DNA of 64,000 bases from NCBI GenBank assembly GCA_019425655.1, contig NQWY01033760.1:1-64000 (forward strand), given 5' to 3'. The notes under the pieces are model-generated. The model made no database searches and had not been told where the DNA came from. It was given only the letters and a program-made list of their open reading frames with translations. Position numbers and translations under genes: made by a program. The stretch comes from Rhizophagus prolifer. Lineage: Eukaryota; Glomeromycota; Glomeromycetes; Glomerales; Glomeraceae. Within the stretch, counting starts at the first letter, position 1. Every line of letters begins with the position of its first letter. Shown piece by piece: positions 36,521 to 43,733 of this stretch.

Positions 36521-37015
36521 CTATATAAGTTTCTCCATACTTTTGGTGGTTTTATTTTTCTGGTATTCATCCAGCTTTTCATGAATGAATCTCAAGGCAT
36601 AAGGTGCAACATAGACCAATCCTAAACCAATTAATTTTCTTTTCCAGTTCTTGTTCATGACGCTTTTTTTAGCAAAATTTCCCACCAACGCTACAACTCC
36701 CATTTTAATAGTGTTTTCCAGCAATCCGGATTGAACACTGTCATTCGCTAAACCAAGAAGATTTTTTTTAGATGCAGATTCCTTGATTCCGGATGATATT
36801 TCTTTCATAATATTCTGGGTATCAAGAGAGATAGAAGTATCACCATCTTCATCTTTTGTTTCTTTTAGGAATTTATCTGTAAAACCATGCGTCAAAACAC
36901 CAAGGCTTTCTTTCTTACTTTTGAAAGTCAAAATATCTTCCAACTCTTTAATTTCCTGTTTTAGAAGCTTTTTTTGACTTCTAAGCTCATTAATATTATT
37001 GTAGTTAGTCGCCAT
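36521..37015 (-). CDS. Hypothetical protein of the YtxH/holin-like operon
   Basis: 164 residues. The first 45 form a coiled-coil-like helix (NINELRSQKKLLKQEIKELEDIL). The middle is polar, and two hydrophobic segments (about 108-121, KMGVVALVGNFA; about 130-143, LIGLGLVYVAPYAL) may be membrane-associated. No named domain is recognised. It starts 4 bases after the stop of the holin-like gene and shares the operon with the YtxH protein; I infer a role in envelope stress or in maintaining the cell boundary, by context only. Confidence 0.6.
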   Translation of the reverse strand: MATNYNNINELRSQKKLLKQEIKELEDILTFKSKKESLGVLTHGFTDKFLKETKDEDGDTSISLDTQNIMKEISSGIKESASKKNLLGLANDSVQSGLLENTIKMGVVALVGNFAKKSVMNKNWKRKLIGLGLVYVAPYALRFIHEKLDEYQKNKTTKSMEKLI

Positions 37016-37019
37016 ATTC

Positions 37020-37328
37020 CTAATGTTTTAAAAATTCAATTACTTGACTTGCGATAGAGTTTACAATTTTTTTCTTCAAAAAGATTACAATAATCATCAA
37101 AAGAAAATAAAACCCGGCAACAATTAAAAAGCCGTAAGACATATTTCCTAAAGATTCTCCGATCAGAAAAGCAATCCCGAAGTTGAAAAGGATAATAAAA
37201 AATGAAAACGCAATGAGTACAATCGAAATAAACGCTATGATTCCCGCAGACAGAGAGGACTTCTCAGTAAACTGCAATTTGAGAAGATCCAGACGTTTTG
37301 TAGTATAATCTTTTATAATATCTATCAT
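37020..37328 (-). CDS. Holin-X-like / phage holin family small membrane protein
   Basis: About 102 residues from ATG 37328 (MIDIIKDYTTKRLDLLKLQF); ATG 37334 is also possible. An amphipathic N-terminal helix is followed by two membrane helices (about 31-55, GIIAFISIVLIAFSFFIILFNF; about 68-90, GFLIVAGFYFLLMIIVIFLK). This layout is that of the putative Actinobacterial Holin-X / phage-holin family proteins often found near YtxH genes in Bacteroidota. There are no other phage genes nearby, so it is a chromosomal membrane protein rather than a lysis gene. Confidence 0.65.
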   Translation of the reverse strand: MIDIIKDYTTKRLDLLKLQFTEKSSLSAGIIAFISIVLIAFSFFIILFNFGIAFLIGESLGNMSYGFLIVAGFYFLLMIIVIFLKKKIVNSIASQVIEFLKH

Positions 37329-37370
37329 AAGCATCTTATTAAAAATAAAATTACACAATTATTTACAAAA

Positions 37371-37397
37371 AAAGGAACTTAGAAACTAAGTTCCTTT
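37371..37397 (-). terminator. Terminator of the YtxH gene
   Basis: AAAGGAACTTAG / CTAAGTTCCTTT, a 12-bp perfect stem with an AAA loop (TTT on the other strand), between ytxH and the holin-like gene. It may attenuate rather than stop transcription into the operon. Confidence 0.75.
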
Positions 37398-37418
37398 CTG
37401 TAAAACCAAATTTAGAGA

Positions 37419-37796
37419 TTATTTCAAACCATCCAATTCAGTTTCCACATCTTTTACAACATCAGATGTCTTGGAAACAATCTGGTCTTTGTATTTATCA
37501 TAGCTGTCTTTTACTGTAGAAGCAACATTCTGTGCCGTTTCTTTCAGATGAGAAGACAGAGATTGGTATTTATCTTTTACGTTGGAAGAAACTTCAGAAT
37601 ATGTATCTCTTACTTTTTCAGATGTTTTGCCGTATTCATCAACAGCTTTATCTTTAAGATCGTTTGCTTTATCTCTGATTTTTTTTCTGGTTTCTTTACC
37701 TTCTTCCGGAGCATAAAGTAATCCTAAAACTACACCCGTAGCAGCTCCCGCTAATAATGCAGCTAAGATTGCTGCTGAATTTGACTTCTTTGACAT
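37419..37796 (-). CDS. YtxH domain-containing protein
   Basis: 125 residues. MSKKSNSAAILAALLAG starts a glycine-rich membrane helix (about 8-27, with GAATGVVLGLLYAPEEGKETR), the signature of YtxH proteins. The remainder is a long charged amphipathic helix with repeated KD, KY and SS pairs (about 35-125), similar to LEA-like or desiccation-type helices. Family members respond to general stress in Firmicutes; in Bacteroidota their role is not known. First gene of a small envelope group with the two genes that follow. Confidence 0.8.
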   Translation of the reverse strand: MSKKSNSAAILAALLAGAATGVVLGLLYAPEEGKETRKKIRDKANDLKDKAVDEYGKTSEKVRDTYSEVSSNVKDKYQSLSSHLKETAQNVASTVKDSYDKYKDQIVSKTSDVVKDVETELDGLK

Positions 37797-37890
37797 TGTT
37801 TATAATTTTTAAGTTATTTAAAAAGGGTCATTAACAATTTTAAATTTACAACTAAAATGCCAAAGAAAAAACAAACCTCTTAAAATTTTG

Positions 37891-38568
37891 TTAAAACTTT
37901 TTGATATAGGACAAAATCAACTCTATTGTTTCCTCTTTGTTAATGCTGGTGTTATCAATAAGAATAGCATCGTCAGCTTGTTTCAGGGGAGAAACCTCTC
38001 TTTCGCTGTCAATCTTGTCACGAGAGATAAGGTTTTGCTTTACGGTTTCGATATCAGTTTTTTCTCCTGCCAGTTCCAATTCCAGGAAACGTCGTCTGGC
38101 ACGTTCATCCTGACTTGCTGTCATAAAAAATTTATAATCTGCATCAGGAAGCACCACTGTTCCGATATCTCTGCCATCCATTATAACGCCGCCTTTTTTA
38201 GCAATATCGCGCTGTGTTGTCAAAAGGTAATTGCGGACTTCGGCTTCTTTTGCCACCTGACTTACATTATCAGAAACCTGGGGAAAGCGGATTTCCTTAT
38301 CTATGTTTTTCCCATTAAGAAAAAGTCTTAGTTCACCGTCAATATTCTGAAATTCCAGATTAATTTTAGGAAGATCGGAAATCAGCTTTTTAATATCAAT
38401 CGTTTTGTCCGTATTAGCACAATTCTGAATGGCATAAAAAGTAATCCCCCTGTAAAGTGCACCCGTATCCATATGGATAAGACCCAATCTTTTTGCAATG
38501 ATTTTAGAAATCGAACTTTTTCCTGTGGATGAAAATCCGTCTATAGCGATAACCGGTTTTTTTGTCAT
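37891..38568 (-). CDS. cmk: Cytidylate kinase
   Basis: About 225 residues from MTKKPVIAIDG (start at 38568; the open frame upstream is not used since it contains the promoter). It phosphorylates CMP and dCMP. Visible: P-loop GFSSTGKSS (about 10-18), GALYRGITFYA, LNGKNIDKEIRFPQVSDNVS (CMP-binding region), and MDGRDIGTVVLPDADYKFF, then lid residues ERARRRFLELE. A TAnnTTTG element ends only 4 bases before the ATG, so the mRNA is probably leaderless. porQ lies directly upstream on the same strand (54 bases away), an order I know from other flavobacteria. Confidence 0.95.
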   Translation of the reverse strand: MTKKPVIAIDGFSSTGKSSISKIIAKRLGLIHMDTGALYRGITFYAIQNCANTDKTIDIKKLISDLPKINLEFQNIDGELRLFLNGKNIDKEIRFPQVSDNVSQVAKEAEVRNYLLTTQRDIAKKGGVIMDGRDIGTVVLPDADYKFFMTASQDERARRRFLELELAGEKTDIETVKQNLISRDKIDSEREVSPLKQADDAILIDNTSINKEETIELILSYIKKF

Positions 38569-38572
38569 ACTG

Positions 38573-38580
38573 CAAATGTA
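38573..38580 (-). promoter_or_regulatory. -7 promoter element of cmk, leaderless arrangement
   Basis: TACATTTG on the minus strand followed by CAGT and the ATG. With a start of transcription a few bases downstream, the transcript would begin at or near the start codon. Confidence 0.6.
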
Positions 38581-38621
38581 ATGCGTTGAGATTAACGGAT
38601 TACTTGTCTTAAATCTCAAAA

Positions 38622-39620
38622 TTATCTTCTGTTTCCTCCCAATTCTATAAGGTCCATCGTAAGACCAATCATGTTAACATTGGATGCATTATGATAACGC
38701 ATATGAGAATAGTCGAAACGGAAAGATGAAATCTTGAGACTGAATCCTGCTGACAAACCGCTGAAACTCCTCTGATCCAGAACAGCCAGCTCTCCGCCTC
38801 TTTTCACATTGTAACCAAATCTGATATTAAATGGCTGGCCCGGAAATAATTCCGCTCCAAGAGACAGGTGATCCAGAACTTTCCTTCCGAATTTGGTTTC
38901 TTGTCCGTTGATATCTGTTGTTGCAGAGATATTGAATTGCTGAAGATCATGCGCTGTAATAGTAATCGCTGCGGGAAATTCGTCAAGAATTTTTGTATAG
39001 CCCAGATCAACACGGAAAGGCAGTTTTTCTCTCACACCGTTATAAGGCTTGATCTGATAACCGAAATTTCTGAAAACTAAAGCCAAAGTTTCATTCGACT
39101 TATCAAAATAATATGTCACACCGGCAGTAGCTGTAATAGCAGATGATGTGTAAGTGTCGATTTTGGAAGTGACATAATTAACATTAGCCCCAATAGTCCA
39201 GTCATCTTCAAACTGGTAGGCGTAACCAATACCCGCAGAAGCATCCATAGCTGAAAAATCACCATTGATATTAGAGTTCTCATCGGTTCTCGGCATACTC
39301 CCGTAATCCATATATTTTGCGTTGAAAGAAACAAGATGGCCGTATTCCAAATCCCTCACGTAGCTGATGCTTCCAATTTTTGTCCCTGCAAGATAGGATG
39401 AATAATTTACGGACAGCATCTTATCCATTTCAAGATTCATCAATGCAGGATTAGCAGCCGTAAAATTGACATCATAATCGCGTACAGATACGGCATCTCC
39501 TAAAACTGCCTGTCTGGGAGACATCGGAATATTGAGAAACTGATAAACCGTGGTTCCCGTTTGAGAAAAAACCACGCTGTAAATCATCAGTGAAAATAGA
39601 CTGTAAAACTTCTTCAACAC
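38622..39620 (-). CDS. porQ: Type IX secretion system protein PorQ
   Basis: 332 residues, outer-membrane barrel of the PorQ family, needed for secretion by the T9SS. Signal peptide about 1-19 (ending VVFSQ), then TVYQFLNIPMSPRQAVLGDAV and VNFTAANPALMN, both typical of PorQ/PorV-type FadL-like barrels. The end FRFDYSHMRYHNASNVNMIGLTMDL is complete. There is no ATG; the start is GTG at 39620 or TTG at 39617. A TAnnTTTG element is found 16 bases before the start. Divergent from pyrH and upstream of cmk. Confidence 0.88.
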   Translation of the reverse strand: MLKKFYSLFSLMIYSVVFSQTGTTVYQFLNIPMSPRQAVLGDAVSVRDYDVNFTAANPALMNLEMDKMLSVNYSSYLAGTKIGSISYVRDLEYGHLVSFNAKYMDYGSMPRTDENSNINGDFSAMDASAGIGYAYQFEDDWTIGANVNYVTSKIDTYTSSAITATAGVTYYFDKSNETLALVFRNFGYQIKPYNGVREKLPFRVDLGYTKILDEFPAAITITAHDLQQFNISATTDINGQETKFGRKVLDHLSLGAELFPGQPFNIRFGYNVKRGGELAVLDQRSFSGLSAGFSLKISSFRFDYSHMRYHNASNVNMIGLTMDLIELGGNRR

Positions 39621-39635
39621 TATCTTTTAGCTTTG

Positions 39636-39643
39636 CAAAAATA
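39636..39643 (-). promoter_or_regulatory. Putative -7 promoter element of porQ
   Basis: TATTTTTG on the minus strand, 15 bases before the GTG start. Confidence 0.5.
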
Positions 39644-39713
39644 ATCTATTTTGATGCTTATCAAAATTTTTGAACGACTATCTTTTTCATTAACGTAATT
39701 CTTTTCCTTTCAT

Positions 39714-39721
39714 TATATTTG
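39714..39721 (+). promoter_or_regulatory. Putative -7 promoter element of pyrH
   Basis: TATATTTG, only 7 bases before the first recognisable pyrH codon (AGA of [11 protein letters not shown]). The leader and start codon seem to be missing between them. Confidence 0.5.
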
Positions 39722-39728
39722 CACAGTC

Positions 39729-40424
39729 AGAATCCTCCTGAAACTTAGTGGAGAAGCACTAATGGGAAACCGCCAATACGGTATTGATAACGACAGGCTA
39801 AAGGAATATGCCGTTGAGATCAAAAAAGCTGTGGACAAAGGTTGCGAGATCGCCATAGTAATTGGTGGGGGAAATATTTTCAGAGGATTGGCCGGAGCTG
39901 CAAAAGGCATGGACAGAGTCCAGGGCGATTATATGGGAATGCTGGCAACTGTTATCAACGGGATGGCTTTACAAGGCGCTCTTGAAGATGCCGGCATCAT
40001 GACGAGACTACAATCTGCCATAGAAATGGACAAAGTAGCAGAGCCTTTTATCAAAAGAAAAGCAGTCCGTCACCTGGAGAAAGGACGTGTAGTGATCTTT
40101 GGCGCTGGAACAGGAAACCCTTATTTCACAACCGATACTGCTGCAACATTAAGAGCCATCGAAATTGATGCAGATGTCATCCTGAAAGGAACACGAGTGG
40201 ACGGAATCTACGACAGCGATCCGGAGAAAAATGCAGATGCAGTGAAATTCAACAGCTTGTCTTTCGAAGAGGTTTTTGAAAAAAACCTTAAAGTAATGGA
40301 TATGACAGCGTTCACATTAAGTCATGAAAACAAGCTGCCAATTATCGTTTTTGATATGAACAAAGAAGGTAATCTGGAAAGATTAATCGACGGGGAAAAT
40401 ATAGGAACACTAGTTAACGTTTAA
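39729..40424 (+). CDS. pyrH: Uridylate kinase, start codon region missing
   Basis: UMP kinase of pyrimidine nucleotide synthesis (amino acid kinase fold, hexameric). The family start is like [17 protein letters not shown]; here [11 protein letters not shown] is encoded from 39729 but no ATG, GTG or TTG precedes it in frame. The first ATG, 39762, would give a 220-residue product (MGNRQYGID) without the nucleotide-binding KLSGEAL segment. The rest is complete: [56 protein letters not shown] and the end NIGTLVNV. As the gene is essential in most bacteria, a short sequence deletion after the promoter is likely. frr follows after 26 bases. Confidence 0.9.
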   Translation, partial: RILLKLSGEALMGNRQYGIDNDRLKEYAVEIKKAVDKGCEIAIVIGGGNIFRGLAGAAKGMDRVQGDYMGMLATVINGMALQGALEDAGIMTRLQSAIEMDKVAEPFIKRKAVRHLEKGRVVIFGAGTGNPYFTTDTAATLRAIEIDADVILKGTRVDGIYDSDPEKNADAVKFNSLSFEEVFEKNLKVMDMTAFTLSHENKLPIIVFDMNKEGNLERLIDGENIGTLVNV

Positions 40425-40450
40425 ATGAGGGATTGAATTTTAAATATACA

Positions 40451-41005
40451 ATGGAAGAATTAGAACTCATTGTAGCATCGGTAAAGCAAGAGATGGATGC
40501 TGCAATCAAGCATTTGGATCATGCTTTTCAAAAAATCAGAGCCGGACGTGCTTCTACGTCTATGGTTCAGGATGTGATGGTAGAATATTATGGTGCGATG
40601 ACGCCAATCAATCAGGTTGCGAACGTTTCTGTACCTGATGCCATGACCATTTCTATCCAGCCTTGGGACAGATCTGCAATCGGACCTATTGAAAAAGCAA
40701 TTATCAATTCTAACCTTGGTTTCGCACCTTCTAATAACGGCGATGTAATTATCCTTAATGTTCCGCCTTTGACAGAAGAAAGAAGACGTGACTTAGCTAA
40801 GCAGGCTAAAGCCGAAACTGAACAGACAAAAGTGGTTATAAGAAATGCGAGACAGGAAGGGAACAAAGAACTGAAAAGACTGGAAGGTGTTGCAGAAGAT
40901 CTGATTAAAGGTGTTGAAAAAGACATTCAGGATCTTACCGACGCTTATGTAAAAAAAGCAGACGATCATCTGAAAGTAAAAGAAGCAGAAATCTTGAAAG
41001 TTTAA
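40451..41005 (+). CDS. frr: Ribosome recycling factor
   Basis: 184 residues from ATG 40451 (MEELELIVASVKQEMDAAIKHL), the normal length; a TTG six codons upstream is not needed. With EF-G it splits the post-termination ribosome. The tRNA-like shape is formed by the long helical domain I (HAFQKIRAGRAST, then the C-terminal helices LTEERRRDLAKQAKAETEQ and KRLEGVAEDLIKGVEKDI) and the small domain II (about 30-105). It is in an operon with pyrH, as in many bacteria, and is closed by a good terminator. Confidence 0.97.
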   Translation: MEELELIVASVKQEMDAAIKHLDHAFQKIRAGRASTSMVQDVMVEYYGAMTPINQVANVSVPDAMTISIQPWDRSAIGPIEKAIINSNLGFAPSNNGDVIILNVPPLTEERRRDLAKQAKAETEQTKVVIRNARQEGNKELKRLEGVAEDLIKGVEKDIQDLTDAYVKKADDHLKVKEAEILKV

Positions 41006-41026
41006 GTTTTTGCCCTATATAAAATT

Positions 41027-41058
41027 AAAACCTTACTATAAATATGTAAGGTTTTTTT
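41027..41058 (+). terminator. Terminator of pyrH-frr
   Basis: AAAACCTTAC / GTAAGGTTTT stem with a 9-base loop and a run of nine T. Confidence 0.9.
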
Positions 41059-41125
41059 TTATGTAAATTTTGAGTTTAATTTAACTTTACTCTATTAAGA
41101 AGAATCAAAGAATAAATTTTCACCA

Positions 41126-41893
41126 ATGAAAAAAATTCTTCAATTGCTATTGTTAACATGGGCTGTTTCTTTTTTTTCTCAAATCACAAAAAACTATAGT
41201 ATAGATCAGGTTTCCAGAAAGACTATTATCTATGAACCCACAATCAAATCAGTCCAAATTCCGGTCGTTTTTGTTTTCCACGGTCATGGCGGTAATGCTA
41301 ATTTTGTGAGCAGAAGAATTGATGTTCAAAATTATTACAAAGACGCCCTAGTTATTTTTATGGAAGGGCTCCCCGGCAGAAAAGTTCCCGGAATAGATCC
41401 TAACGGCACAATGAATGGCTGGCAGATTTTCACAGATGATCTCGAAGGTCGTGATATCAAATTTTTCGATGCCGTATTTTCAGATATTCATAAACTTTAT
41501 AACATTGATGATAAAAGAATTTATATTATTGGGCATTCTAACGGAGCAAGATTTGCCAACGTGCTCTGGAAAATGAGAGGCAACGAGATAACAGCTATTT
41601 GTTCGGCTTCTGCTCAAGGTGGTAATTTGATTGATGGCGCTGCTCCTCTTTCGATATGGATGTATATCGGAAAAAATGACAGGATTGTTTCTCCGCAGAG
41701 TCAGGAACAATCAATTCCTATTGTTAAATCTAATCTCGGAATCACAGGCGCAGGTAAAACAGAAGGTGACAAAACATTCTTCTCAGGTAAAAATAGCACA
41801 GAATTAGTTTTACAGCAGAGTGATGCAGGGCATGAGTTTCCAAAGCAATCTCTACCCGAAATTATAGCTTTTTTCAAAGGGCATTCTAAATAA
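41126..41893 (+). CDS. Secreted PHB depolymerase/feruloyl esterase-like alpha/beta hydrolase
   Basis: 255 residues with signal peptide (about 1-19, ending SFFSQ). Alpha/beta hydrolase of the LpqC / polyhydroxybutyrate depolymerase-like group: oxyanion segment FVFHGHGGNA, nucleophile elbow IIGHSNGARFA (Ser near residue 141), acid in IGKNDRIV, and histidine in SDAGHEFP. The central GTMNGWQIF motif is common in this group. It hydrolyses an ester, but the substrate is not predictable. Monocistronic, with terminators on both sides. Confidence 0.8.
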   Translation: MKKILQLLLLTWAVSFFSQITKNYSIDQVSRKTIIYEPTIKSVQIPVVFVFHGHGGNANFVSRRIDVQNYYKDALVIFMEGLPGRKVPGIDPNGTMNGWQIFTDDLEGRDIKFFDAVFSDIHKLYNIDDKRIYIIGHSNGARFANVLWKMRGNEITAICSASAQGGNLIDGAAPLSIWMYIGKNDRIVSPQSQEQSIPIVKSNLGITGAGKTEGDKTFFSGKNSTELVLQQSDAGHEFPKQSLPEIIAFFKGHSK

Positions 41894-41919
41894 CATATTT
41901 TAATATTTCTTCTAACAAA

Positions 41920-41948
41920 GAAACCCCTCAACTTATTGAGAGGTTTTA
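41920..41948 (+). terminator. Terminator of the esterase gene
   Basis: AACCCCTCAA / TTGAGAGGTT hairpin with one mismatch followed by T-rich sequence. Confidence 0.7.
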
Positions 41949-41984
41949 CTTTATTTATTGTTAAAGAATTCTGTTAAAGTAAAA

Positions 41985-42008
41985 AAGACTGCTGTTGCCA
42001 GCAGTCTT
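41985..42008 (-). terminator. Terminator of the OmpA family gene
   Basis: AAGACTGCTG / CAGCAGTCTT, 10-bp perfect stem; on the minus strand it is followed by six T. Confidence 0.9.
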
Positions 42009-42028
42009 CTAAATAGAAAAATTAAAAT

Positions 42029-43444
42029 TTATTTTGCTTTAAAATATACTCTTCTATTGGCTCTGTTTTTCCATTCAGGGCATTTTGAAGCAGGATTACA
42101 CTCCGGGTATTTCAAGTCGAACTTACCATTACCCTGTGCTTCCAGTTTTGATGAATTAGCTCCATTGGAAATCAAATATTGTTTCACATTATCCGCTCTT
42201 CTTTGGGACAAAGCCTGATTATAACTTTCAGTACCTCTTGTATCTGTGGCTCCTACAACCACATATGACCCATTGGTTGAATTGATATAGCTTACAGCAC
42301 TATTAAGGATAGAGTTGTTGCTTGGCAGGATTCTGTCAGAATTAAGATCAAATTCGATTCCGTTCATTACGGTATCGTCCGCTGATACAGTACCGTTATT
42401 TGTATTGTTAAGCGGGCATCCGTTGTTCTCTACCGGTCCTGCCACAGTGACACACTTATCATAAAGATCAATTACACCATCCATATCAACATCAAGAGCC
42501 ACTCCCGAACCGTCAACTCTTGCACCGGCCGGCGTATCAAGCTGTCTGTCCCAGTCATCGCAAACACCATCATTGTCAGCATCACCGGATTTGCATAATT
42601 GGATATTGTCAACTTTAGTTTCCAGTTCATCAATCTTATTATAGATATCTTTCAAAGGATCAACCCACATGATGTGGTTAGTATTTTTACCCAAGTTAAC
42701 AGTAAGACCTAATGTAGCATTGAAGAAATTATCTGTTGTATGAGAGCTGATTCTGTTAACAGCACTATATTGGTCACCACCACCATCAAATTCATCATCA
42801 CCTGTTATAACGTACATCAATCTTCCTTCTATGTCTACTCTGTTGCTGATCTTATACTTCAAGCCGGCACCAGCCTGTCCAAACAATGAATTGAATTTGA
42901 AAGGCTTTTTCTCGGTCATTAATCTCTGTCCGAATTCGTCTTTCTGATAAGCGCGGTAAGCCAAAACTCCCGCACCGGCATATCCGTGGATTGCCCATCT
43001 GAAGTCTGATTTTCTATCAACTCTTCTTAATAAATTAGACAGGTTAATATCTCCTATAAGGGAAATTCCATCATATTGTGTTCTACCTGCAACCTGGAGA
43101 TTAGCAGCAGCATTAGCAGGCGCCGCATCTTTTGTATTAAAATAACCTTGTCTTGTTTCCCCACGGTCGTATTGCAACTTCAGCCCAAATGTATGAGAAA
43201 GCGCTTTGTCAATACTGAAGTAAGCAGAATAGCCTACCAATGTATTTCCGTTTTGGATAGATCTCAGATCGGCATTTTGCATCAATGGTATACCACCACC
43301 AAAAGAGATGGACCAGCTGTTATAGCTTGGAGTTGTATCCATCGTTGTTGTTTCAGCTGACGATGTAGTAGTTTGAGTAACCTGTGAGAACATCACGGCC
43401 GGGCACACCAAAGCCAGTGACAAAATAGTTAATTTTGATTTCAT
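42029..43444 (-). CDS. OmpA family outer-membrane protein with thrombospondin type 3-like repeats
   Basis: 471 residues. Signal peptide about 1-20 (ending VMFSQ). Residues about 40-265 are an eight-strand beta-barrel (WSISFGGGIPLMQNADLR onward). A linker contains calcium-binding-type repeats (GDADNDGVCDDWDRQ, then LDVDMDGVIDLYDKC, paired cysteines). The OmpA C-terminal domain follows (IEFDLNSDRILPSNNSIL, then YVVVGATDTRGTESYNQALSQRRADNV), binding peptidoglycan; a final Cys pair lies in YPECNPASKCPEWKN. It is the typical abundant OmpA of flavobacteria. Two perfect inverted repeats precede it in the 5' region. Confidence 0.92.
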   Translation of the reverse strand: MKSKLTILSLALVCPAVMFSQVTQTTTSSAETTTMDTTPSYNSWSISFGGGIPLMQNADLRSIQNGNTLVGYSAYFSIDKALSHTFGLKLQYDRGETRQGYFNTKDAAPANAAANLQVAGRTQYDGISLIGDINLSNLLRRVDRKSDFRWAIHGYAGAGVLAYRAYQKDEFGQRLMTEKKPFKFNSLFGQAGAGLKYKISNRVDIEGRLMYVITGDDEFDGGGDQYSAVNRISSHTTDNFFNATLGLTVNLGKNTNHIMWVDPLKDIYNKIDELETKVDNIQLCKSGDADNDGVCDDWDRQLDTPAGARVDGSGVALDVDMDGVIDLYDKCVTVAGPVENNGCPLNNTNNGTVSADDTVMNGIEFDLNSDRILPSNNSILNSAVSYINSTNGSYVVVGATDTRGTESYNQALSQRRADNVKQYLISNGANSSKLEAQGNGKFDLKYPECNPASKCPEWKNRANRRVYFKAK

Positions 43445-43476
43445 AAAAAATAAATTTTAATTGTTTTACTTATTAA

Positions 43477-43526
43477 AAGTATAATTGGAATATTATACTT
43501 GTTTTCTAAATATTGCTATATTTAGA
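43477..43526. promoter_or_regulatory. Two adjacent perfect inverted repeats upstream of the OmpA gene
   Basis: AAGTATAAT / ATTATACTT (loop of 6, 43477-43500) and TCTAAATAT / ATATTTAGA (loop TGCT, 43505-43526), 4 bases apart, 33-82 bases before the start codon. They could be stabilising hairpins in the 5' UTR or operators. The remaining part of 43445-43733 shows only the gcvP terminator. Confidence 0.6.
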
Positions 43527-43680
43527 GAGATATACGTTCACATATCCAATTACCATACCAACAATAAAATTTGTTTATTTTTTTGAATCATATAAAAAAA
43601 ATCATTCCTATTTACAATGCTATTTTTGCAGACCAACCTTTTATGAAACAAAGGAATATGATGATCTAAATACAACAAAA

Positions 43681-43706
43681 AAACCTCTCCAAATGGAGAG
43701 GCTTTT
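43681..43706 (-). terminator. Terminator of gcvP
   Basis: CCTCTCC / GGAGAGG hairpin with A and T runs, 30 bases past the gcvP stop. Confidence 0.88.
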
Positions 43707-43733
43707 TATATAACCTGAACTCAAAATCATTTA

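Noticed and set aside
37020-37328. Phage lysis holin
   Set aside because: No other phage gene is near; its neighbours are YtxH and a coiled-coil protein, so it is more likely a chromosomal envelope protein of holin-like fold.
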